Origin: Antedon mediterranea | Lineage: Eukaryota > Echinodermata > Crinoidea > Comatulida > Antedonidae | Direction: 5' to 3' | Assembly: GCF_964355755.1 (NCBI RefSeq) | Contig: NC_092680.1 | Span: forward strand, 21,987,001 to 22,051,000 | Length of the DNA: 64,000 nt | Part shown: one piece after another, positions 34,851 through 46,700 of the stretch | How positions within the stretch are numbered: position 1 is the first letter of the stretch | Layout of the letters: every line of letters starts with the position of its first letter | The notes under the pieces: model-generated | The model's input: only the letters and a program-made list of their open reading frames with translations | What the model was told of the DNA's origin: nothing | Database searches by the model: none | Made by a program: the position numbers and the translations under genes

Positions 34851-36704
34851 TTAATTCAAATATTTAGTAGAAAGATATTAACGAGATGTGGAAGAGCAGT
34901 AAATATCCGCAGTGATAATGACTGGTGCAATACGAGAGTTCAGTTTTGTATTAATGGGACATTTAACTTTTTGCCATTTTTATTATTTTCATCAACCAGT
35001 ATAAATACATTCCGTGTATCGAAATGGTGCTTTAAAGAACCCTGGACATTTCTTACTTAGTCTGGGTTCCAGACGGAGTTTTGTCTTAATATTAGTAAAA
35101 AGATAAATATTTTGGCACATATGGCGTTTCATACGTATACTACTTGATTTTGGATACTCCGTCTGGGGAAACACGCACAAGTCACGTGGTTTGACACCAA
35201 GAATTCTTGGTGCATACGATTATCCGGTTGACTAGTTTCAGCTGCATGCGATTGGCTACTCACTCGTACCCCATTTTAATATTCATATTTCAGAATTTCC
35301 AAAGACTCGATCAACAACTAAGATGATGCGCATGCGCTATGTTACGTTTAGACAATGTGTACTTCGGTACATTTATGAAAGTTTCAGAAGGCTAGAAATT
35401 ATTTTATATGCCTAGTAGTCTGGTAAACATTTGATGGGATTTTTCCCAAGAACATGAAAACTCGTCTTGATATGATAGGCTAGCCTAGCTTCTCCGCAAA
35501 TCAAACATTGAATGGTCATTTATTACGCGGAGATAATTTTTATTTAATTCCCACCCAGACCCTGTCCTGTTCTGTGTGGTGGTGTAGCCCTGTTGTGTGC
35601 CGGAGGTGGTATGTAGGGCTACATTGGCGTTTTATTTGGCAGGTCATACGTGCGAGTTGAGTGGGACCTACGAAAGAGGCCTAGGCCAAGGACTAAACAA
35701 TTAATAAACAAAACAACTTGGCATTACGATTTTATATTTCAACAGTCTCGATCTTACATTCAGCAGCACTGTACGTACGTCTCGATCTTTTTCATTTTGA
35801 AACAAAATGATCATTGGTTGATTCGAAATCCATATTTACATACCACCCGCCCCATATAGCCAAATACGGTATGGAAACCTACGTCATTCTTATCGGATGT
35901 TTGCGGTCTGCAAATCGATTTCTATACGTGTTTCACAAGTCTTTATTTTCAGACAAAAATCGCGGTCGAAATAAAAACAAATAAATAAAAAAAAAAGATA
36001 ATACAGACTTGGGGCAAGTCTAGTTTCTTACTGTACTACAACAGTCAAATTTCAAAAAGTGATTACATTTATACTTTGCATGTTTAGTCTTTTTATAACG
36101 TCGTGCTTTTTTACCAAAGATATTGTTTTTATTTAAAAGTCGTTGACACGTTTATGTATCTTTTGTACTAGTAGTGTATGAACTGTAAGAAAATATTACG
36201 ACGTCATATATCATTACTAACATTACATATTTAATATCGACGTCACTGCAGTTGAGTGTACTGATATTTATTTACAATAAATTGCGTTAAAAGAGATGCG
36301 ACTTGTTTGTTTTAGTTTTTAAACATGCCAAGTGACAACATACATGGTATCCATAATACAAAATCAGTCTTGTAACCGATGGGAAGGATACCATTTAACA
36401 ATACAAATATTTAAAAAAAACATACAGAGGATTTTTTAATTATCAAAAAGTGGAAAATACCACATAATAGCAAAAGAAATAAAATAATTTAATTATTTCA
36501 AATGTCGATTTTACAAATTGGAAAATACCACGTAATAGCAAAAGAAATAGAATAATGTAATTATTTCAAATGTCAATTTGTAATACCTTCTATACCTAAA
36601 AAATACACTGCAAAGAAGAAGAAATATTACAAAACGTTTCAATTATTATATATTATTTGTTTTTATATTAAAAGACGTTTAATAACATAGTACCAACTGT
36701 GTAA
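34851..36704. other. Convergent spacer between SMC6 and the neurexin-like gene
   Basis: No gene is recognised. A short inverted repeat, CCAGACGGAGT at about 35070 and ACTCCGTCTGG at about 35155, flanks 85 bp. Two diverged copies of an approximately 75-bp segment (GGAAAATACCACxTAATAGC) lie at 36450-36575. Both flanking genes end in this spacer. Confidence 0.45.
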
Positions 36705-36710
36705 TTTATT
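36705..36710 (-). promoter_or_regulatory. Candidate poly(A) signal for the neurexin-like gene
   Basis: AATAAA on the minus strand, 112 bp after the stop codon at 36822-36824. A second candidate lies at 36267-36272. Neither can be confirmed without transcripts. Confidence 0.4.
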
Positions 36711-36821
36711 ATTGTATAATTATATTGCAAAGTACTATAATCATATTCATTTTTTCCAGTCATAACTTTTAATCGTCACTTTTCGCCCGTTTCCTTGATC
36801 TTCCAATATACCCTGTAGTGC

Positions 36822-38685
36822 TCAGTTATAGCCAATATCTATGTTTTTCGGTGCTGATTGGTTCTCTGTTTCTCCTCCCGTTTCTCCGTCTTCATTGATT
36901 GTTTCATCTTTGCTTTCTTCATCGGGTTCTTCTTCCTCATCGTTTTTTATCGAATTGCTTTTCTCGTTTTCTCTGTGATGCGTTTTACTCGTTTCTTGTT
37001 CGTCATTTTCTTCATTGTTCTCATCCTGGTCTTTGTTAGATTTGACGTCATCATCCTCGTTACTATTGTCGTTGCTTGTCTCCATATCGTCGTCGGCTGC
37101 TATTTCATCATTACTACTAGTAGATGGTCTTTCTACTCCATTTGTTTCACCATCATTTCCATCATCTTTTATATCATCTAATTCGGGATTTATGTTTTCT
37201 ATTTTGTTCTCTCGATCATTGCTTACTCCAGGTTTATCTACTTCACTCTCTTCATTTTTAACTTTGCTGATATCTGCTTGGTTACTTTCGTTCTTTGAAA
37301 TGGGTTGAAGGTCTGGTAGCGTAACCATCATAGCAACCTGTGACGTATCCATGAGGGCTGGTGATGATTCCACAAATGTGTCCGAGTCACTGCTTGACGA
37401 GGAACATTTACGGAGTTTCTCATCTGAAAACAAAGTGTATTGTAATTTGGGATTTTAGTTCTAATTTAAATTAACCGTTGTGTTATGTTTGTAGATTCAA
37501 AACAAAAATTATAATGCTTGATGCTTGTTAAGTTTACTTTATTATCAATAACATTATTAATCAAAGTTTTCCATTTCAATACACAAGATGGTTCTTTGCT
37601 ACGAACCGTTTTTAAAGTAGATTCTTGATTTACCTGGTACTACTATGGGGGTTTCATCTGGTTCATTAGTAAAGGTCATCAATAGTTGTTCAGGTGTTTC
37701 CTCTGGTTGAACATCTCCTTCAGTCGAAAGTGGTCGAGTCATTTCCTCCGTTGGCTCAACATCTCTTGCAGGCAAAGGTGGTGGTTCAGGTGATCCATTC
37801 GCCGTTTGTTGATCATCTTCTACAGTCGATAGTGGTTGAGTTGTTTCCTCAGGTTGTTCACCATCCCTGGCAGGCAAAGGTGGTGGTTCAGGCGATTTGA
37901 CAGCTTGTTGTAGTTTAGACTTGTCCAATTGAGGATCCCATTCCAGTTCCTAAATTTTAAATTTTTAATAAAACCATACAGAGTTTAATAAGCTTTTTCA
38001 TTATATTAGTCGGTTTCAAAGATAGGTATTCCGTGTGCAATGAAAGTTGGCATCTTGTCTAAATATCTTTAGTGGGTCATCCTAACCCAGAAAAACGTTG
38101 TTGTCTTTTATGGGCCTTTATAAGATGGCGGCCAAAATATATAGTATTAGGGGTAAAATAATTATACATATAATTGATTTAGGCCTAATGCTAAATTACC
38201 GTATCATACAAATATACATACAACTATTTAATTTAATAGTTAATGATGGGATGAGTACGTACATCGTCTCTAAGTGCTAATGAGTCCCTGTTATCAGTTT
38301 CATTCGCAATTTCGTCATTGTTATATAACATTTCAGGACTTCCGCCAGTCCTTCTCAAAACGAGTTCATGTAGTTCAAAGCCGTCTGGAAAAAAACCCAA
38401 TTGAATGTTAAACAATTGTATATCAATACAAATTGAGTTTAAGGCATGTTCTTTTGAAAGAATTCGTGTACTACAAAATGTCTGTATAAGCTTACCACTG
38501 CAGTGGTGGGTGGTTTCATAAAATGTCTGTAAGCTTACCACTGGCTTGTTTCATAAGCGGTTGTTCTTCATCTATCTTCTTGGTTTTTTTCTTCTCTTTG
38601 TCCATAATCGCTTTGATATCAAGTCCAGTACGAATGTTACAGTACAGTAGCAATAGTATTACACCCGACAGGAGCAATGCAACAA
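36822..38685 (-). other. Transmembrane helix and long acidic cytoplasmic tail of the neurexin-like receptor
   Basis: The helix VVALLLSGVILLLLYC (about 1534-1549) is followed by a basic stretch (DKEKKKTKK) that stops transfer. The tail contains SPEPPPLPAR twice, each fitting a PxxPxR SH3-binding pattern. Its last 200 residues are almost all Asp, Glu, Asn, Ser and Thr. It ends IDIGYN, which is neither a neurexin PDZ-binding end nor an obvious protein 4.1 motif. Such a long acidic tail is not typical of neurexin or CNTNAP. Confidence 0.8.
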
Positions 38686-41600
38686 CTGCAAATTAACATT
38701 ATCAAATATGTTTCTTTTCAACAAAAAATAATAGAAATTTAATTATTATTATCAGTCGGTGCTTATTATTAATTTTGTATTTGTTAATGGCAATTATTTG
38801 AATATAAGAAAGAAATACTAGATAGTGTTTTCAATCCTTTTTCTTTTCTTAAGATTAAAAAAATGTAACTTTAGGCCTACATGCAACTAGACCTGGATTC
38901 GATTTCTGTTCGCTTATAGTTGCTTCGGAAACGATTGGCTGAGCAGGAGGTACATTCCAAGGTGCCAGAGTCTAGGTAGAAAATATAGGTAGTACAATTG
39001 GGTTTATCATTTATTGATTATTTAAACCGACTTATTAACCTGTCATGTGTTGACCTGTAACTGACCTTTTACATACTGTATCTTTATTTCTTATTATTAT
39101 TAATTTGTTAAAGCTCACGCTTGCAACGTTTGTCACCAGCATTGCTAATGTACGCGGTGTTGGAATATGATTGTATAATGTAACATCATTGTGATTCACT
39201 TACAATTTCTGGTTGTTTAGTTGTTGCAGGCAATATTGTTGGCAATACAACAATAGGAGCTCTAAAGTCTGCACAAGTTTCCCTCCTTAAACTTTCAGAC
39301 GTGACGTCAATTGCAGATGTACTCGTGTAAAACGTTTTGATTGGCTGATTGCCGTTATAATTGACACCTACAAAGTATGACGTGTATTCATTCAAGTAAT
39401 ATAATTCTTTTAGTTAGTTGGGGTGGGGAAGGGGTCAAGAGAAAGATCCAATTGCCTTTTAGTGAAATTATTATTATTGTAATTTCTCTTTGCATCTAAA
39501 ATGTCCATCAACGCAATTTAATACTCGACGACAATATCTTACCAGCTAAGCAACCGTCAAATGTATGTAAACCATCTAGTCCAAAACCAGTTAGATTACG
39601 TTCAAGTCCGCCGACGACGAACACGGAAGGAAAATCAAATTGAAAGTCACTAATTCCATCACTTGATAGGTCGTTATAGGTTGACTCTTTATTATCTACC
39701 TGAAAGCAAAACGACGTAACCAAGCATTATCGTAATTGATGGCTATTCCACCCTCATTTACATCGACAATTTCCATTTGGCAGTAATTATCAAATAATAA
39801 TTTCATTTTGAAGATTTCTCAAGTTGATGAGATGATCATGTCACGTTTAGTGAAGGTGGAATAACTCAACCGGCAATAATTATAACGTTTGCTTCAATTA
39901 TTTGATTTGATTATTATGTTGATTGCAATTAAGTGGCACGTTTTCTTTCTTTTTTAAGCTTTTGTGGTTAATTTCAAATAAATCACCTAATTTAGAAATG
40001 AACACAAGTTTATTTACCGTCATCATTAATCGGTTTCCATAGCGACGTAACGCAATTAAATGGCGATAGCCATCATTGTACGAACCAACAGCTTCTATTA
40101 TATCTATAAATTGGAATTACGAGCAATAATGAGAAAGGTTAATCGATGATATAAATCGAATTTATTTCAGATTAAATTAATAATAATAATAATGATGATG
40201 TAATAATAATATTATTACTATTGTATCTCCTAAAAAATTGTAGCTTTTATCTTAAATTATTTCTCTAAAACGTTTCCATGACAGAACGATCTAATACTTA
40301 CTTTCTCTGTATCCTAAGTTTATCTTGACCTTAATATGTCCATAGTCCGTGATGTACACAATGACGTATTCCTGGATAAGTGTGTATCTTGGACTACGTG
40401 CATAGGCCAAAACTCCTGACATACTCGTACTAAATGATATTAATAAAACATCAGTCTGTAGAGTAGCTAGGTCAGATGATGGAGTTAGTTTTGCTATGAT
40501 GCCACTTGAATTATGGAAATGGGCTCCGACATCTGTCAAAAGATTGACATTAGTTATAGATGTATTGTGCTATTCCTTAGCAATGAAACACGTGTATTAT
40601 TTTTCCTAACATTATTTGATAATAACGTTTCAAATGTGTTCATATTATTAGTTTATTTATTTTTTTTTATTTATTCGACTTCTCACTAACTCAGTTAGTG
40701 AAGGATCTGGACCAACAGGTGGTAAACACCTCTAAAATGGTCCAGTCCCAATTTGCACAGTGGCTGTGTGTGACAGTGGCTGTGTTTGTGTGGACTAGTA
40801 CACCGGGGTAACTCCCTATGCCTTACTTTTATGTCTACGCTAAACGTTTAAGTTTTGTTTACCTTCAGCGCACTGATTTCCTGTATAAGATGTCTGTGTA
40901 CAGTTACAATAAAAGTGATTCCATGTTTCAATACAAACCCCTCCATTAAAGCATGGTATAGGCGAACAGTGGTTCGTACATTTGTCAACAACACCTTTAG
41001 AGTAAACAGAGTATTTCACACAAGATAGTAAACAATATGTTGGAACTAAACTATAAAATCTGATAAGTGCATAACTAAAATGGAAAAAAAAGATTGATTA
41101 TAGGAGTGAGAACAAAATAAAATCGGTCTAAATCTAGTCTGTTTAGCGTTTTATAAAAAAAATATCAGTTATCATTTTCTTTACTGGATAAAGATCTTTA
41201 TTTAACGGCTATATAATAGATAGCCTTATTATATTAAAGAACTGCTCACCTTTTATACCACTTCCTTGCAATCTTATTGGTTGTCTGTTTATAACGAGCC
41301 CTCGAATACATCCCTTGAAATCAGCAATGTCGTTAGGCATCCCACCAATGTGAATGTTGACAAATTCGTACGGTGAAGAAGAAGAAGGTTGGGCTTTTAA
41401 AGTAATAATAACAACACAAACATAACACTTATTTCGCCTTGAAATATATATAGTATGAGTTCAAATCACATTTAAAATAGGCCTAATGAAAAAGTTCTTT
41501 TAAGTACATAATTTTAAACCAAACATTTGTTGTAAGTAAATAGACCTGCATACCAATACCCTTCATAAACGGATCGCTATAGAATCGATCAAGAAGTCGT

Positions 41601-43754
41601 ACTGGAGTAGTAGCTTTGGCTTTTTCACTTCCAACAACCAAGCTGATTTCCCCGTTAATTCTTTCAACTCGAACATCTACCCAATCACCGTTTGTAAATT
41701 CTCGCTCTAAAAGATACAAAGATAATCGATCTTTTTAAAAATACAGCAACACAAACAGTCACACTATTACAACTTTAACGAGAATATTTATGTTGTAGGC
41801 GTAAAGCTCTGTCTACACTATCAGACTATCAAAGTGTGATGTGCCCAAATATGGTAGTGATATGACATCAGTATGTCCATACATGGGCACATCACATTTT
41901 TTTGTCATATAAAGTTTGATGAAAATAATTTATTTTAAGTGAATTACCTGTACTTTTGAGCATAATGTTTCTAATAATTCGGTAAACATTCCAGGTAAGT
42001 TTTAGGACGCCATCACGAATCTCTAAAGTTACAAAATTACTTAAATTGTCTTCTGCGTGAAGAATGAACGCGTTTGAACTTAATGTACGGAAACCCACAA
42101 CAAAACTTGATGTGAAGATATCGTTGTTTTGTAGATCAGAAGTGAGATAGGTATTGCCTTCAGGGAAGCTAACAATGTCATCATTGTAATCTGAAAAGTA
42201 ATCTGTCTAGGTTATTATAACAAAAATACAAACAAAAAGAATAATTTCAAATCAATAATTGAATAGACACTGTACAAGAAACTGATTAATAGGGGAACCC
42301 TCTTATGTGTAGTTAGAGTTCTTGTGTCTTGGTATACCAATCACAGGTTTCATGTTCGGTGGGGAAAGTCATTGTCTAGAGACTTCCCAGTTGCCAATGG
42401 TGTTAGACAAGGTGGATGTCTACTTTACTTTTTAATATTTATATGGATGATTTAATTGTCAATCTCAGTATGTCTCGCAATGGATGCGAATTACATGGTA
42501 TAAAACTAAACAACCTTAGTTACGCGGATGATATGGTACTTATTGCACCATCTGCCTCCGCCTTACAACATCTAATTCATATGTGTGAAAAATACTCATT
42601 AACGCATGATATATTGTATAACAAGAAAAAATCTGTATGTATGTTTTCTGTCCTACAGTCAGGAAATTGTCAAAGCTTCCCACTTTAAACTTATTTGAGT
42701 CGGAACTTGACTTTGTTAGAGTTTTTAATTACTTGGGTCACACTTTGACACCCGATTTGAAAGATGATACGGATATCAAACGACAGTACAGGTCATTGTG
42801 CATTAGAGCTAATACACTATGTAGAACTTTCTCAAAATGCTCTAAAAACATAAAGTGTTTTTTGTTTAAAACACATTGTAGTAACTTATACTGTGCTTCT
42901 TTGTGGGCAAATTGTCATAAAATGTATTCATGAATTTGCTTTTCCTTCATCCAATCAACATAGTAGATGGATGAAGCTATTGTTCTAACCACGTGACTAT
43001 GTAGCGTAGGTTTTTTTTTTAATATATCTACAAATATATATATTAATTGTCTAACCAAAAACGTCATTTATCTCATATACTGTAATATTTGTGGCAAACA
43101 GTACGTCGGAGAAACAAAAAACACTCTCCGTATGAGAATGACACAACATAGATCAGCTATCAAAACATTAAAGCTTGATCAACCTGTAGCCGAACATTTT
43201 AATTCAGCTGGTCACTCGATTGCAAATTTCTGAGTTATTGCAATAGACCACGATGTCAAATGGAGCGACAAAACTCGCAAAGACAAAGAAAACCACTGGG
43301 AATTACTAATTAAAACCACAAAACCTTTTGGACTTAACATTAGGATACTCCCAGATCGGTAAAATTATTCCATTGACTACCAAAATTTAAGTTTCAATAT
43401 TAACCACCATTTAAGCTGTTTTTTAGTCTCATTCCAAAATTGTTTATATCTCTACCAAGCTACCTTCTTTGTTTTCCACTCTTATTCAGACTCCACCCTG
43501 GCTCCCTTTGTTATATTTCTTTTATTCCTGTCCACCCAGGCAGCACTTGCCAGCTTTATACTATGACGTTATCCAAAATTCCTTCACTTGCACTGATGAA
43601 GGGCTAGTGTTGCTCGAAAGCTCTGCTAACTTTTCTGGCTGTTTACTTTATCGTTTTGATTTAGCTTTTCGCTTTTTATTTTTGTATCTCCATTGAGATC
43701 CAGCCACTGATACCCACAGCATTGTCATTTTTTTCAGTAATTTGCCTTTGGATT

Positions 43755-43785
<31 letters not shown>

Positions 43786-46700
43786 TTGTTATATTTGCAA
43801 TAATGTACACTAATTTGTTACTGAACTATGGAGAATTTTTTTTTTCCGAAATAAAAGATGAATGAATGAATGAATAGCGCGCGTTTCAAATATGATTAAT
43901 GAATAATTAATTCAAACGCATGTGGGGCCACATTGAATACTACGTGAAGTTTCTAGAGAAATGAACTATAGACTACTATTAATAGCCATCGAATATACAT
44001 GGATAACATGTATTCCGTTTCTAAAATGACTGGGAAGAGTTTAGGAAAAGGTAGATTGAGTACCGATTTCCAGCTGAATTAGTATTACAGACTTAAACAT
44101 TCCGACAATGCAATCTCACCACACGGAATTGATTGATGCAAACATGTAAGCCTACTACGGATAGCAAGAACGGTTAATCCTTTCCTGAAATGATGCAAGC
44201 TGGTTAAAACCTTACTTCAAGGAGATATTTGAGAGCGATCATAGTAAGGATTAAAGTCAATTAAGGTAAGCCTGTACACAGACGTATAAATCAAATCCAG
44301 GATCATACACTTATTTGTTAATTTGCAGCTACGCCTAGCGAAGCAAACATGGACAAACATACATTATTATGTCTAGGCCTGCCACAGGGCCGTAGCCAGG
44401 ATCTGTCAAGGGGGGGGTTCGGACACTAAATATTTGGGTCAACCCCCCCCCCCCCCCCCTCCCCCAGCCTGATGCGAAGCGAATTTTGTTAAATGACACC
44501 CCTAGATGGCCGGAAAAGACACTCTCGTGCAGCATGCTATATAACCATTGAGCAAAAAGATCGTACTTTTTTCCTCCTCCTCAAACACGTCGATAATTTA
44601 AATGACGATAACTATTTGTTGCCGTATGTTAGATGCGCGTGCTCTGTGCGGAACCGCCGATTGTTTGATCATTTACTCCGTATTTTGTTTTGCGTTCAAG
44701 TTCAATGCGAACGTATATCTAGGAGCAGCCCCGAAAAAAGCACACTGGGTGAAGGCAAATGCTATTTGCTAGCTCTATCTATAATATTTATTTACAGCAA
44801 TTTGTTGAGGAATATAAATATGTAAATAGGTGATATTGATACATTTTAGTACGTATCGGCTGGTGGTCTAGAAAAAAATAATAGGATGCCATAATGTGAA
44901 CTACAGTACTTGATACCATAGATATTATAGTGTAAAATATTAATATTCACTATCCTCTATGATACATTATACTTCATAGTCGCACATAAATACTGATGTA
45001 CGTCGGAAGGCTATACTTTATGCATGCTGCCTGACTGCCAGTGATCTAAACAATAGGTACGCAGTTGTCTGGCGGTGTCCTTTGTACGAATCGTTCGTGC
45101 GCCAGCTCGCTATGAGACGCGTCAATATCATGTTACATGCAGGGACCAAACCAGGGGTGGCACCAGGATCTTCCCGACGCGGGGGCTACATTCCCCGACG
45201 AGGGGGCTATGCGAGCGAAGCGAGCATCACTAGGCTGGGGGCCAGGGGGCCGCCAAGGGCCCCCGGTGGGGGTCGAGGGGGGGGGGGCGAAACCCCCGGA
45301 AGCAACGCGTTCTAGCGTCATTTGAGGTCATTTTAATCAGATTTAGGGTAGCCATTTTTTCCATTTTTTATAATGCATAAGGCCTAAATAAAATACTGCG
45401 TGCAAAAAAACGATGCGCGATGACTGTTTCAATCCATATTTTTCAATTTAAAAAATAAAAGTTGAAAGAAAATTTAGAAAAATAGAGTTGGAGGTCCCGG
45501 AAATTGGACTTATTATACTTCAAAACATGAAACAAAATATATAAGTCCCTATCATGGTTGTGACTGAGCTAAGAAATGTTTGAAAAATAGAGATGTTAGG
45601 TCCCGGAAAATGCACTTCTTGTACTTCGAAATATGACCAGCTTTATTGTTGGGGCTGAGCTAAGAAAATGTTTAAAACTAGAGGCTGCAGGTCTTCAAAA
45701 AATTGCATTTTATACTTTGGAAACATCAGGCCTAGAGGCTTAAAAAAACGCAAGCGTAGACCTTTTTCAGTCGGGGAAATAAGTTTATTCCTCCCAAGTG
45801 TATGCGTGCGTACCATCTGGACCTCCGAGTGGTGAGAAATTCATGACATACAGGACATTGTAATAACTTAGCTAAAATAAGATGTTGGCTAAGCGAAAAT
45901 GGCATGTTTTTTTGTTTAGTAAATGGATGAAAAATTTATTTTAGGTGCCCCACGGTACTGTATATTATATTCCCCGACAAAAGTACCCGTGTTCCCTTCG
46001 GTATTTCCCTTCGGTAACCGTCGGTAAACTTCGCCTGGAAAATAACTACATTACACATTTTGGTCCCTGGATGGAACTTGATATCACGCGTCTCGACTCA
46101 ACGTTGAACGATTCGTACAAAGGGATACCGCCAGACAAGGCCGTACCTAGCTAATGTTTAGTAGTGAGTTAGATCGCTGGCAATAATGAATGCATAAAAG
46201 TGCATAATAGCCCTCTGACCATGGATTAAAGAATAGAAGGATATGCATCGACGGTGACATCAAACGATTTTACAACGCGCTTGCCTATACTAAAGCACTG
46301 CTGCCAATCAAACAAACACGCTCATTGAACTCCGTGTCTCTAACCGCGGCCCTCTGTAAAACGCTTCGAATCAACTGTTACATTTTTTGAGACCAAAACG
46401 TAAGCATATAGAAATCGTATGCGCAGTCTGAATGTTCTATTGACATGTCTGCGTCGATGATTAATTGACAACAAAAATATATTGCTGAATAATTCTGTTT
46501 TAGTTTCATCACAATCGGACTACGAAAAGTTCACTTTCTTACGACTGGTAATTTTAAGTAGTTGGTAATATTAATAAAATATGCAATTTTTATATTTGAA
46601 TTATCATTATTTGCCTGCCATCTTCTGTCATTAAAAATTGCGTTAATCTATAGAATATTAAATTATGCATTTGACCATGTATGTTGTTAGCGTGGCCGGT

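Noticed and set aside
36858-37308. Plus-strand Ser/Phe/Ile-rich frames
   Set aside because: Antisense of the acidic last exon of the neurexin-like gene.
45082-45325. Gly/Pro/Arg-rich frames on both strands
   Set aside because: Low-complexity G-run ends of an inverted-repeat element; no gene features.
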